Shown in pieces: positions 17,501-25,856 of a stretch of 36,656 nucleotides of DNA. How positions within the stretch are numbered: position 1 is the stretch's first letter; each line of letters starts with the position of its first letter. A program made the translations under genes and the position numbers. The notes beneath the pieces were generated by a model. It saw nothing but the letters and a program-made list of their open reading frames with translations, did no database searches and was not told where the DNA came from. The stretch is from Planctomycetota bacterium (GTDB taxonomy: Bacteria; Planctomycetota; B15-G4; SIAN01): NCBI GenBank assembly GCA_016872815.1, contig VGYY01000006.1:1-36656 (forward strand). The letters run 5' to 3'.

Positions 17501-17965
17501 ACGCAGCAGGCGTCGTTCGGCGCGCTGCCGATCAACGCGCCGCCGGGCCTGCAGACGCCGCCGGGCTTCCTCGATCGCGTGTTCGAGATCGTCCGCACCT
17601 ACGGCGGCGGCACCAACGACCGGTTCATCGGCGAGGTGCCGTCGGACGTCTCCCTGTGCGATCTCAACGTGGGTGGCTGGCGGACTGACGCGTCGCTCGG
17701 TCAGGCTTCGGCCGCGCCGAACTCCGGCTGGCTCGGGCCGGCCCCGGAACCGGCGAAGACCGGCGCCAGCAACTCGAAGCATCCCCTCCGGCTCAACGTC
17801 CCGTCCTGCTTCCCCTGCGTCACGCCGGACCGGCTCTACGTCGCGTTCGAGGATGTCGGCGCGATCCAGGTGCTCGATCCGGCGCAACCGGGGACCATCC
17901 TGAACACGATCATCGACCCGTCGGTGGACGGCATGCGGCGGATCACCGGGTACTGGCGTCAGTGA
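14561..17965 (+). CDS. Giant lipoprotein 1: Ig-like region plus YVTN-type beta-propeller
   Basis: 1134 residues from ATG 14561, preceded by GAGGAG (14551-14556). ATG 14525 (GGAGG four bases upstream) is an in-frame alternative, but 14561 gives a normal 30-residue lipoprotein signal ending at C31, followed by seven Gly. The order is: conserved N-terminal region (NHWFRIEFPL, then FGAHLPGLAMVNGVDA and LGKNVFLYVADID); an Ig-like segment with VVEFSEPVVPVSVGQS; a middle region with NIPVSPEVLYWLPAG and GVNEGSSGFETLCRDSNGDV; and a beta-propeller from about residue 745 with YVTN-like blades (RLYVTNFGYDSVSIVG, ILVCNYLGNTVSLIS). Such propellers bind ligands or proteins at the cell surface. No CxxCH heme motif or catalytic motif is seen. 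Function unknown. Paralogs lie at 18397 and 22707. Confidence 0.82.
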   Translation: MTMRASASRSLLRIAMTATLPAALALLAAGCGGGGGGGKPSSSGEPLLALHGPTGRLSRLIAESNADRGGTPLPTLPPAVTVTNHWFRIEFPLNVSRQHILEDSFLTAPFSYLNGTITVSDLFGAHLPGLAMVNGVDAKGVDHSNHPDFPHDLVDGVDRNLGKNVFLYVADIDRNLATYATFGFNFDPFSNASSEITTVTAHENGVLDAVRITVAEIGGVNYNGVFSISIGAGVDARRPSVVRVAAEEPSPLDPTNKDSADVDTSFVVEFSEPVVPVSVGQSPKFNAVAFIGNMPRTPRFASGVDLAGNPITVPTFPYPNCALTATVNAAVGTLFIPFDCQPVSENNLATYRLRPLISLPPDTPFDVVVRSLTGNTNALNFEADSIIDLSGNFYDGQDADLDGNPDQIDFSKRFTTGPGPGLVNIPVSPEVLYWLPAGTDGIGALDLNGKGMSTNTPGANAERRDSAMLVTKVWIDVNTNCELNPGGLNLANGIGLWGQPGNDPTPTDPCTTLPMIEYGHNKFLFPVGLGSYGYGPVINQTRSGADRTWNANLDPGNPGTPMPGVNEGSSGFETLCRDSNGDVILTGREFGSVGLVEDLIVGEFLDLVYYDQQSTRAANNLHVSIWNTAPIHGLTGRGNTIADPPTPNPPPLRYWLGMPEVATVADVINPENPPLLIEGQEVFSFARFNGIFAPAQQLNGWNYLQPNTLRPDNADVTVFPHIGTGPGEQSSSIAVSYSSRQQIGNFLYATDASNNVIHAINSNTMRVIASIPTPDPTGLAIAPDMSRLYVTNFGYDSVSIVGANPYAADFHQEIARVSVGIGPRAICVQPEHEEILVCNYLGNTVSLISEVDLSVRKTIDALISGPYDIEAAPRQIQPFSPSPQAPTAIGWACGVYFAYISNFTGNSVVVFESGPDGPQGIGIDNVRGSLPTDDDTTNEIFEPRGLCYDPFANPAGLFAGGCFVAHRDSSGAGRVTQIQFTQQASFGALPINAPPGLQTPPGFLDRVFEIVRTYGGGTNDRFIGEVPSDVSLCDLNVGGWRTDASLGQASAAPNSGWLGPAPEPAKTGASNSKHPLRLNVPSCFPCVTPDRLYVAFEDVGAIQVLDPAQPGTILNTIIDPSVDGMRRITGYWRQ

Positions 17966-18023
17966 TCGGGGTCCGCACGGAGCCGCGGACGCAACCGCTC
18001 GCAGCAGCAATCGTCTGAGAACA

Positions 18024-18043
18024 CCGCCCGTCGCGACGGGCGG
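18024..18043 (+). terminator. Terminator-like hairpin after lipoprotein 1
   Basis: CCGCCCG (18024-18030) pairs with CGGGCGG (18037-18043). The loop TCGCGA can extend the stem, and the whole 20-mer is a perfect palindrome. It lies 58 bp after the stop codon, with AGAACA before and CTTCGCT after, so it resembles a T-poor intrinsic terminator. Confidence 0.55.
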
Positions 18044-18262
18044 CTTCGCTGCGTGGCCGGGCGTCACCGCGCCTCGAACCCGGATCTATGGCACTGCCCA
18101 ACGGTCGATCCGCCACGGGTGTGCCGAGGCCGTCTGCGCCGAACGGGGGCCGCCGCGCGATTCCGCTCGAACGGTCGTCGCCGCCGGCGGTTCCCGGAGG
18201 AATCAGTCATCGGATCGTGCGTGGCACGGGGGATGCTGATGGACCTGCGGAATGGGCCGTTT

Positions 18263-18279
18263 CCCGGGGCGCCCCCGGG
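18263..18279. promoter_or_regulatory. GC-rich inverted repeat upstream of lipoprotein 2 promoter
   Basis: CCCGGGG (18263-18269) pairs with CCCCGGG (18273-18279) around a CGC loop, ten bases before the -35 box. Its position parallels the hairpin in front of the lipoprotein 1 promoter. Operator or transcription barrier; unproven. Confidence 0.35.
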
Positions 18280-18288
18280 GAGAGAACT

Positions 18289-18317
18289 TTGACCGGTTCT
18301 CTCCGGCGACCTATAAC
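18289..18317 (+). promoter_or_regulatory. Sigma70-type promoter of lipoprotein 2
   Basis: TTGACC (18289-18294), a 17-nt spacer, then TATAAC (18312-18317). This is the closest match to a consensus housekeeping promoter noticed in the window. Transcription from about 18324 would give a leader of roughly 73 nt. Confidence 0.78.
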
Positions 18318-18396
18318 CCCGCCCTTTCCGCCGCGACATCGTTGGCGAAAGTGCGGCGGTGATGTGCCGCCGGATCGCATCAGGAGAGCGAGCGCA

Positions 18397-21300
18397 ATGC
18401 GAGCCATGCCACTCGGTCCGACCAAGGCTGTGCTCGGGGTGTCCTCGACCGCGCTGCTCGCCACCTTCTTCCTCCCGGGGTGCGGCGGAGGCGGGGGCGG
18501 CGGCACCTCCAACGGCGATCTCGCGGAGGTCCCGATCTCGGTGGTCGGAACGCCCGGGACGCTGGCGATGACGCCGGTCGAGGCGAACAACGCGAACGGA
18601 ACCGCTCCGCTGCCCACGTTCACACCGACCGTGACGACCGACAACCATTGGTTTCGGCTCGAGTTCCCGTTCGATCTCCAGCCGACCTCGCTGCTCAGCG
18701 CCGACGGCCTGTTCGAGCCGTTCTCGCAGTTGAACGGCAATCTCACGATCGTCGACGAGGCCGGCGCGCATGTCCCCGGCCTTGCCCTGATCAACGGCAT
18801 CGATGCGTTCGGCGTCGACCACTCGGCCGACATCGGGTTCCCGCACGACCTCGCACCGACCGGCAACGACCGCAATCTCGGCAAGGCGGTCTTCCTGTTC
18901 ATCGCCGATGTCGACGGCGACCTGTCGACGCCCGCACCGTTCGGCGGTTACGCCCCCGATCCGGGCAACGCCAACGAGACGATCGAGACCACGACGTCGG
19001 TGATCACGAAGATCCGCGTCAACCTCGACGCGGTGAACGGTGGCAGCACGAACGCGGCGTGGGCGTTCACGGTCGGGGCGGCCGATGCGCAAGCGCCGTT
19101 CGTGACGTCGATCGGCGCCGAGACGCGGAATCCGGTGGATCCGCTCAATCCGGCGTCCACGGCGGCCTCGGGGTCGTTCATCGTGACGTTCTCGGAGCCG
19201 GTCGTGCCGCGTTCGGTCGGCCGCTCGTCGACGCTCGACGGTGCGCCCTTCACCGGCAACCTGCCGAATCGATTCACCGGCCTGAACGCGCCGACCACGG
19301 TCGTGCGCGCGACCGTTCCGCTGGCGAACGGCACGCTGCAGGTGCCGTTCGACTGCAATCCGGTCAACATCAACAACCTGCTGTCCTACCGGCTGTCTCC
19401 GCTGATCGGGATGCCGTCGGATTCGTCGGTCGACGTCGTCCTGCTCACGCTGACCACCAACAATGGCCTGTCGGCGATCGATTTGGCCGGCAACGGCTAC
19501 GACGGACAGGACACCGATGGCGATGACGTCGGCGAGGGCGCCGATCACGCCGTCACCTTCACGGTCGGGCCCGGCCAGCCGGTGGTGAACATCCCGGTCT
19601 CGCCGGAAGTCGTCTACTTCCTCCCGTCCGGGGTTCCCGGTATCGGCGCGATCGACCTCAACGGCGAAGGTTTCGGCACCAACACTCCGGGTGTCAACAA
19701 CACCTTCGACCGCGCGTCGCTGGTGACGCGGAACTGGCTGGATGTGCTCGGTTGCGAGGCGAACCCGGGCGGCTTCAATCCTTTCAATGGCATCGGCCTC
19801 CTGACCTATCCGGCGAAGCTGCCGACGAACACCGATCCGTGCACGGGGCAGCCGATGGTCGAGTTCGCCTGCAACGCCTACTACTTCCCGATCGGCCTCG
19901 GCGGGTTCGCCTACGGTCCGACGATCAACGCCGAGCGGCGCATCAACGGCGATTTCCCGGATGCATGGAACTCGGCGATCTCGCTCGGCAACACCGGGAC
20001 CACGCTGCCCGGCGTGAACGAGGGGTCGGCCGGTTTCGAGACGCTCTGCCGCAACAGCGAAGGCGACGCGATCCTGACCGGCCGCACCTTCGGCGACATC
20101 GGCACCGCCACCGAGCTGATGGTCGGCGACTTCCTCGATCGGGTCTACTTCGACAAGTACAACACCCACGCGCAGACCGGCCTGCACGTCGCCTTCTTCG
20201 CCGGCGGCGCGGGTACGACGCGCAACCTGATCTCCGAGCCGCCGGTGCCCAATCCGCCGCCGACGCGCTATTGGGCCGGTTTGCCGCAGACGGATGTCTC
20301 GTTCGACGTCAACGCGCCGGGCACGCCGGGCGTGCTGATCGAAGGTGACGAGGTCTGGACCGGACATCGTCCGGCGGCGGTCTTCGGTTTCATCGCCGCG
20401 GGCCAGGCCGCGCCCTATTCGGCCGGCTACGTCCACCTGAAGAGCAACCCGCTCAATCCGGCGCTGCTGCCGGACTTGACCGTCACTCCGCACTCGATCG
20501 GCCCGAATGGAGCGGCGCTCGGCGGCAACGGCCCCGGCCATCAGTCGGCCACCGGGAACTACACGTACGCCTCGCGCATGCAGGTCGGCAACTTCCTGTA
20601 CGTGACCGATGCGTCGTCGCGATTGCTGCACGCGGTCAACTCGAACACCATGCGGGTGATCTCGAGCATCTCGCTGCCCGACCCGACCGGGATCGGCATG
20701 GCGCCGGACCTCTCGTACGCGTACGTCACCAACTTCTCGAACGACTCGCTCTCGATCGTCGGCATCGATCCGGGGTCGACTGACTTCCACCGCGAGGTGG
20801 CCCGCGTCCCGGTCGGCATCGGCCCGCGTGCGGTCGCCGTGCAACCGGAGCACGAGGACGTCATCGTCTGCAACTACCTCGGCAACACCGTCACCATCCT
20901 CGACCCGAAGCGGCTCACCATCCGCAAGACGCTTGATGCGTTGATCAGCGGGCCGTGGGACGTCGAGGCGACGCCGCGGCAGGAGCAGCCGACGGCGCCG
21001 CATCCGTCCGGTTGGCAGTGCGGCATCTACTTCGCTTACGTGTCGAACCTGACCGGCAACAGCGTCATCGTCTACGAATCGGGACCGGACGGTCCGCGCG
21101 GAATCGGCATTGACAACATCCGTGGGTCGCTCCCGACGGACGATTCGCCCGAGGAACTCATCGCTCCGCGCGGCCTCTGCTTCTCGCCCTTCGCCAATCC
21201 GGCCGGCCTGTTCGCCGGTGGCGTGTTCGTGGCGCACCAGGACGAAGGCGGCAATGGCCGGGTGTCGCACATCCAGTTCACGCAGCAGGCGCTGTTCGGG

Positions 21301-21729
21301 CCGCTGGTGATCCAGGTGCCGCCGGGCTTCTTCATCCCGCCGGGCTTCACCGACCGCGTCTTCGAGATCGTCGGAACGTGGGGCAACACCGACACCTCGC
21401 GGCTCGCGGGCTATCTCGTCGCCGATGTGACGCTGGCCGACATGAACACGGCCAGCTACCGCGGCAACCCCGCCGGCGCGCCGAACTTCGGCGGGCTCGG
21501 TGACGCGCCGCAATGGCAAGTCGCGGGCAGCGTGAACTCGAAGAACCCGTTGCGCATCACGTCGGGAGGCACGGCGATCGCGGTCGTGCCGGATCGGCTG
21601 TACATCGCGTACGAGGACTCGGATCAGATCCAGGTGGTCTCGCCGACGCAGCCCGGGCTGATCCTGAACACGATCGAGGGCCACGGTGGGCTGGGCACGA
21701 AGAAGCTCGGTTCGTACTGGCGGCAGTGA
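18397..21729 (+). CDS. Giant lipoprotein 2: Ig-like region plus YVTN-type beta-propeller
   Basis: 1110 residues from ATG 18397 with AGGAGAG eight bases upstream. The open frame extends left but the signal peptide starts here. The signal ends in the lipobox LPGC (C29), followed by a run of Gly. It matches lipoprotein 1 along its whole length: NHWFRLEFPF, FGVDHSADIGFPHDL, LGKAVFLFIADVDGDL, VTFSEPVVPRSVGRS, NIPVSPEVVYFLPSG, GVNEGSAGFETLCRNSEGD, and then the propeller with YVTNFSNDSLSIVG, VIVCNYLGNTVTILD, YFAYVSNLTGNSVIVYESG and a final YWRQ. DNA of matching segments has drifted at many third positions while the protein stays similar, which points to an old duplication under selection. The menG gene follows after 51 bp. 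Function unknown, probably surface exposed. Confidence 0.85.
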   Translation: MRAMPLGPTKAVLGVSSTALLATFFLPGCGGGGGGGTSNGDLAEVPISVVGTPGTLAMTPVEANNANGTAPLPTFTPTVTTDNHWFRLEFPFDLQPTSLLSADGLFEPFSQLNGNLTIVDEAGAHVPGLALINGIDAFGVDHSADIGFPHDLAPTGNDRNLGKAVFLFIADVDGDLSTPAPFGGYAPDPGNANETIETTTSVITKIRVNLDAVNGGSTNAAWAFTVGAADAQAPFVTSIGAETRNPVDPLNPASTAASGSFIVTFSEPVVPRSVGRSSTLDGAPFTGNLPNRFTGLNAPTTVVRATVPLANGTLQVPFDCNPVNINNLLSYRLSPLIGMPSDSSVDVVLLTLTTNNGLSAIDLAGNGYDGQDTDGDDVGEGADHAVTFTVGPGQPVVNIPVSPEVVYFLPSGVPGIGAIDLNGEGFGTNTPGVNNTFDRASLVTRNWLDVLGCEANPGGFNPFNGIGLLTYPAKLPTNTDPCTGQPMVEFACNAYYFPIGLGGFAYGPTINAERRINGDFPDAWNSAISLGNTGTTLPGVNEGSAGFETLCRNSEGDAILTGRTFGDIGTATELMVGDFLDRVYFDKYNTHAQTGLHVAFFAGGAGTTRNLISEPPVPNPPPTRYWAGLPQTDVSFDVNAPGTPGVLIEGDEVWTGHRPAAVFGFIAAGQAAPYSAGYVHLKSNPLNPALLPDLTVTPHSIGPNGAALGGNGPGHQSATGNYTYASRMQVGNFLYVTDASSRLLHAVNSNTMRVISSISLPDPTGIGMAPDLSYAYVTNFSNDSLSIVGIDPGSTDFHREVARVPVGIGPRAVAVQPEHEDVIVCNYLGNTVTILDPKRLTIRKTLDALISGPWDVEATPRQEQPTAPHPSGWQCGIYFAYVSNLTGNSVIVYESGPDGPRGIGIDNIRGSLPTDDSPEELIAPRGLCFSPFANPAGLFAGGVFVAHQDEGGNGRVSHIQFTQQALFGPLVIQVPPGFFIPPGFTDRVFEIVGTWGNTDTSRLAGYLVADVTLADMNTASYRGNPAGAPNFGGLGDAPQWQVAGSVNSKNPLRITSGGTAIAVVPDRLYIAYEDSDQIQVVSPTQPGLILNTIEGHGGLGTKKLGSYWRQ

Positions 21730-21780
21730 CGGGTCGACGACGCAGGTCGATCCAGCACAAGGCGGACGGGACTCGAACGA

Positions 21781-22569
21781 ATGGAACGGCTCGATCCAGG
21801 ACAGAAGTCGGGTGCGGAGGTGCGGCGGATGTTCGACGCCGTGGCGCCGCGCTACGACCTCCTGAACCGGCTGTTGTCGGCGGGCAGCGATGTCCGCTGG
21901 CGGCGGCGAGCGGTTGCGGTCGCCCTCGCGGGTCGCGCGGGCGCGCGGGTCGCGGACATCTGCTGCGGCACCGGCGATCTCGCCCTGGAACTGGCCCGCG
22001 ATCCGCGCGTGGCGGCAGTGGCCGGCTTCGACTTCTCGGCGCCGATGGTGGTGCGGGCATGCCGGAAGGCGGCGGCCGCGCCGGCGCGCGGCGGGCCGCC
22101 CGGAACGGTCCGTTTCGCGGTCGGAGATGCGCAGAGGCTCCCGGTCGGAGCGGGCCAGTTCGACGTCGTCACCATCGCTTTCGGGTTGCGGAATCTGGTC
22201 GATCCGGCGGCAGCGATCGCGGAGTTCGCGCGGTTGCTGCAGCCTGGCGGACGGTTGGTGGTGCTCGAGTTCTTCCGGCCGGAAGGTGGGGGGGCGGCGG
22301 CGTTGTTCCGCGGCTACTTCCGCCACGTGCTGCCGCGGATCGGTCGCTGGCTGGCCGGCCGCGCGAGCGTCGACGCCTACCGCTATCTGCCGGATTCGGT
22401 GGAGGCATTCGCACCGCCGGAGCAGGTCGAAGGCTGGTTCCGTTCGGCCGGGTTCGAGTCGGTGGCGATCGAGCGGATGCTGTTCGGCGCGGTCGGCCTG
22501 GTGACGGGAACGAAGGTCGTCCCGGTTCCGGCACCGGCGGCGTCGACACGCGAATTGTGTCCGGTGTGA
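21781..22569 (+). CDS. menG: Demethylmenaquinone methyltransferase (UbiE/MenG family)
   Basis: 262 residues from ATG 21781. SAM-dependent class I methyltransferase that adds the C-methyl group to demethylmenaquinone (or to the benzoquinol ring in ubiquinone makers). Family features are MFDAVAPRYDLLNRLLSAG (17-35), SAM motif I VADICCGTGDLALEL (57-71), FDFSAPM (83-89), and the UbiE signature VVTIAFGLRNLVDP followed by LQPGGRLVVLEFF. The C-terminus FGAVGLVTGTKV is also typical. It sits between two giant lipoprotein genes, 51 bp after the first and 137 bp before the second, and has no strong promoter or ribosome site of its own. The ubiX and ubiA genes 4 kb downstream favour a menaquinone role. 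Confidence 0.92.
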   Translation: MERLDPGQKSGAEVRRMFDAVAPRYDLLNRLLSAGSDVRWRRRAVAVALAGRAGARVADICCGTGDLALELARDPRVAAVAGFDFSAPMVVRACRKAAAAPARGGPPGTVRFAVGDAQRLPVGAGQFDVVTIAFGLRNLVDPAAAIAEFARLLQPGGRLVVLEFFRPEGGGAAALFRGYFRHVLPRIGRWLAGRASVDAYRYLPDSVEAFAPPEQVEGWFRSAGFESVAIERMLFGAVGLVTGTKVVPVPAPAASTRELCPV

Positions 22570-22706
22570 AGCGCGGGGTGTGAAGCACGCGGTCAGGCCG
22601 AGGCGGCGACGCCGCGGCCGCCGCTGAGGTGATAGTTCGGAAGATGATCGGGTCGGCCGCGAGGCTGGTCCGCCGAACCTTGGAGAACGATGTGTTCGGA
22701 GATCCC

Positions 22707-25700
22707 ATGAGTCGCGGTCGCGCGCGCAAGGGGTGGGGTGCTGCTGCCACCGTTGCGTCTCTGCTCGGGGCTTCGGCTTGCGGCGGGGGCGGCGGGGGCA
22801 ACGGTGCCGGCAACGGCAGCGATCTCGCCGACCCGGTGATCGCCTTGCTCGGCACCACCGGCAAGTACTCGCAGACGCCGGAGGAAGCGAACGCCTCGCG
22901 CGGTCAGCTGAAGCCGCCGGTCATGCCGAAGTCGGCCGGAGCGGCCAACCAGTTCTTGCGACTCGAGGTGCCGTTCGACGTGCGCCGGCAGGACGTCGCG
23001 TCCCCGGATCCGATCTTCGGCGCCTTCTCCCAGCTCATCGGCAACCTGATCGTCGTCGACGAGCAGGGCGCGCACGTCCCGGGCATCGTCCTGGTCAACG
23101 GCGTCGACGCCTTCGGGCGCAAGCGGATGGACGACCCCGGGTTCCCGCAGGATCTCGACGGCGCCGGCAAGAACCGCAACGTGGGCAAGGGCGTGATCCT
23201 CTACGTCGCCGATGACGGCGACGGCGATCTCTCGACCCTTGCCGCATTCGGCGGGCGCTCCAACGACAGCGACTCGAGCGTGCTGACCACCGACATCGCC
23301 CAGTTGCGCATCTCGCTTGGATCGCTCTGGGGGCGTTCGATCGATGCCTTCTACACCATCACCGTCGCCAACTCGGTGGCGGACGACGCGACCGGGCCGC
23401 GCGTCCTGTCGGTGGTCGCCGAGACGCCCGACGCCGAGGATCCGCTGGACGCCGGTCGGTGCGCCAGCACGACGCGGTTCATCGTCCGCTTCTCGGAGCC
23501 GTGCGTGCCGACGACCGTCGGCCAGTCCGCGGAGCTCGACGGCACGCCGTACCTTGGCAACATGCCGCTGCTCCCCCTGCCGGGATCGCCGCCGTCCAAG
23601 CCGCTGCCCCACACGCACATCACGGCGACGCTCAACTCCAATACGGCCCAGCTGTTCCTGCCGTGCGATGTGCGTCCGGTCAACTCGAACAACCTGGCCG
23701 CCTACTTCATCACGCCCCTGATCGACCTGCCGTCGCAGCGGGAAATCACGCTGGTGATCGTCGACGCCAACGCGAACAGGGACTCGTCGCAGACCCCGTT
23801 CGGCCCGATCGACCTCGTCGGCAACCTGCACACGCCGGGTGCCGATTCGCGCACCAACTTCACCGCCGGCCGCGGCCGCGTGCCGTGCAACGCCCCGGTC
23901 TCGCCGGAGGTGATGTACTGGCTGCCGATCTCCGCCAACGGCATCGGTGCGATCGACCTGAACGGCAACGGGTTCAACACCAACACGCCCGGCCGGTTCT
24001 CGAATGCCGATCCGGCGAACTACGTGCATGCAGCGCTCATCACGCGCTTCCCGGATACGGTGGGCGGCATCGGCATCCTCGGGGTCAGCAATCGCTACTC
24101 CTGGCCGGTCGGCACCGGCAGCTTCGTCTACGGGCCGGGCTTCTCGATCAATGGCCAGGCCTGGGTGGGCAACTCGGCGAACGACACCGGCAATTCCGGT
24201 ACGCCGATCCCCGGCGTCAACGAGATGTCGGCCGGCTTCGAGACGCTGGTGCGCAACGCCGAGGGCGACGTGCTGCTCAGCGGCACGACCGGCGGCACGC
24301 TCGGCATCGTCAATGACATGGTCGTCGGCGACTTCCTCGATGCCGGGATCTACGACACCCAGAACATCTGGGCGCAAGCGTCCTTCCGCGGTTCGTCGCG
24401 CAACCTCATCGCGCTGCCGGTGGTGCCGAACCCGCCGCCGCTGCGTTACTGGGTCGGCCTCAACCCGATCGACATCCTGATCGATCAGAACAATCCGCTG
24501 GCGAAGGCGCGCCTGATCGAGGGGGAAGAGGTCTGGAACGGTCTCTACAACTTCGTCGTCCCCGACAAGGTCACCGCTCTCGAGATCGACGATCCGCCGA
24601 TCGGCGGCGGCGTGAACGGGCCGGCGCCGCAGACCTCCACGTTGCCGTCCGCATTCGTCGCTCGCCAGCAGATCGGCAACTACCTCTACGTGGCGGACGC
24701 GACCGCCGGCCTGCTGCAGGTGGTCAACTCGAACACCTTCCAGGTGATCACGTCGCTCGACCTGCCCGAACCGGCCGGCGTCGCCGTCCGCTCGGACAGC
24801 CGATACGTGTTCACCGCCAACGCCGGCGACGACACCGTGTCGATGATCGGTTCCGATCCGACGCAGGTCGACTTCCACCAGGAACTCGCCCGGATCCCGG
24901 TCGGCCGCGGGCCGAAGGCGATCTCCTGCCAGGGCAACGGCGAGGACGTGCTGGTCGTCAACTCGCTCGACAACACCATCAGCATCGTCGAACTCGGCAC
25001 GCTGACCGTCCGCAAGACCCTCGATGCGCTGATCGACGGGCCGCGCGAGATGGTCGTGACAGCGCGGCAGAACGGCTACGGCTGGAACTGCGGCATCTAC
25101 TTCGCCTACATCGCCAATTTCACGGGCAACAACGTCGTCGTCTACGAGTCGGGGCCGGGCGGGCCGCTCGGCATCGGCTGCGACAACGTGCTCGGATCGC
25201 TGCCGACCGTCGACACCGACTACGAGATGTTCGAGCCGCGCGGGCTGTGCTACTCGCCGTTCATGAACGAACAGGGCCTGTTCGCCGGTGGCGTGTTCGT
25301 CGCGCACCGCGACAACGCCGGCCGCGGGCTGCTGAGCCACATCCAGTTCACCCACCAGGCGTTCTCGGGGCCGCTGCCCTGCGTGCTGCCGCCGGGCCAG
25401 TTCTTCATCCCGCCAGGCTTCAACGTCCGCGAGTTCGCCATCACCGGGCAGTGGGGCTCCAACTCCGACAGCGAGCTCCTCGGAAGCCAGCCGAGCTCGG
25501 TCTCCCTGATCGACTTCCGCCACGAGCACTACTCGACCAATCCGCCGGGCACCGCCAACCAGGACTTGCGCGGGACCCCGGGCTTCGGCGGCATCAACTC
25601 GCGCCACCCGATCCGCTTCATGCCCCCACCCGATCCGCGCGCCCCGCATACCGCCGCGGTCGAGCCCGACCGCATGTACGTCGCGTTCGAGGACACCGAC

Positions 25701-25808
25701 CGCATCCAGGTCCTCGATCCGGCGCGCGTGGGCATCTCGCTCGGCGAGCTCAAGGAAGGGACCGGCTTCGGCGTGCGTCGCCTGATCAGCTACTTCGAGA
25801 GCCAGTGA
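22707..25808 (+). CDS. Giant lipoprotein 3: Ig-like region plus YVTN-type beta-propeller
   Basis: 1033 residues from ATG 22707 with GGAG five bases upstream; a longer frame from 22629 lacks support. The signal ends at C25 (GASAC) and is followed by a Gly-rich stretch. It is the most divergent and shortest of the three paralogs but keeps the landmarks: LIVVDEQGAHVPGIVLVNGV, VGKGVILYVAD, IVRFSEPCVPTTVGQS, NAPVSPEVMYWLPIS, GVNEMSAGFETLVRNAEGDV, PNPPPLRYWVGL, LIEGEEVWNG, and propeller segments YVFTANAGDDTVSMIG, VLVVNSLDNTISIVE and YFAYIANFTGNNVVVYESG. The end (YFESQ) replaces the YWRQ of the other two. No clear promoter was found, so it may be read from the menG side. Function unknown. Confidence 0.83.
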   Translation: MSRGRARKGWGAAATVASLLGASACGGGGGGNGAGNGSDLADPVIALLGTTGKYSQTPEEANASRGQLKPPVMPKSAGAANQFLRLEVPFDVRRQDVASPDPIFGAFSQLIGNLIVVDEQGAHVPGIVLVNGVDAFGRKRMDDPGFPQDLDGAGKNRNVGKGVILYVADDGDGDLSTLAAFGGRSNDSDSSVLTTDIAQLRISLGSLWGRSIDAFYTITVANSVADDATGPRVLSVVAETPDAEDPLDAGRCASTTRFIVRFSEPCVPTTVGQSAELDGTPYLGNMPLLPLPGSPPSKPLPHTHITATLNSNTAQLFLPCDVRPVNSNNLAAYFITPLIDLPSQREITLVIVDANANRDSSQTPFGPIDLVGNLHTPGADSRTNFTAGRGRVPCNAPVSPEVMYWLPISANGIGAIDLNGNGFNTNTPGRFSNADPANYVHAALITRFPDTVGGIGILGVSNRYSWPVGTGSFVYGPGFSINGQAWVGNSANDTGNSGTPIPGVNEMSAGFETLVRNAEGDVLLSGTTGGTLGIVNDMVVGDFLDAGIYDTQNIWAQASFRGSSRNLIALPVVPNPPPLRYWVGLNPIDILIDQNNPLAKARLIEGEEVWNGLYNFVVPDKVTALEIDDPPIGGGVNGPAPQTSTLPSAFVARQQIGNYLYVADATAGLLQVVNSNTFQVITSLDLPEPAGVAVRSDSRYVFTANAGDDTVSMIGSDPTQVDFHQELARIPVGRGPKAISCQGNGEDVLVVNSLDNTISIVELGTLTVRKTLDALIDGPREMVVTARQNGYGWNCGIYFAYIANFTGNNVVVYESGPGGPLGIGCDNVLGSLPTVDTDYEMFEPRGLCYSPFMNEQGLFAGGVFVAHRDNAGRGLLSHIQFTHQAFSGPLPCVLPPGQFFIPPGFNVREFAITGQWGSNSDSELLGSQPSSVSLIDFRHEHYSTNPPGTANQDLRGTPGFGGINSRHPIRFMPPPDPRAPHTAAVEPDRMYVAFEDTDRIQVLDPARVGISLGELKEGTGFGVRRLISYFESQ

Positions 25809-25856
25809 CCAACCCGGAGCGCGGTGGAACGAACCGCTGCTGATCAAATCGTCGAA

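Larger units (their letters stand above)
17966..18396. other. Intergenic region between lipoproteins 1 and 2
   Basis: No gene is seen in these 431 bases. In order they hold a terminator-like hairpin (18024-18043), an unremarkable GC-rich stretch, a CCCGGGG inverted repeat (18263-18279), a near-consensus promoter (18289-18317), and a leader with a 6-bp hairpin CGGCGG/CCGCCG (18354-18359 with 18367-18372) that ends ten bases before the AGGAGAG ribosome site (18382-18388). Confidence 0.6.

Noticed and set aside
18064-22326. A 1420-codon open frame on the minus strand opposite lipoprotein 2 and menG
   Set aside because: It is rich in Arg, Ala, Asp and Val repeats with no domain, and it lies opposite two clearly recognised plus-strand proteins. 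Long antisense frames are expected at this GC content; similar ones occur opposite the other lipoproteins (14990-18067 and 22593-26693).
14561-25808. Multiheme or electron-carrier function for the lipoproteins because menG is adjacent
   Set aside because: No CxxCH motif occurs in any of the three. Lipoprotein 1 has a single CFPC near its C-terminus, which is not shared by the paralogs.
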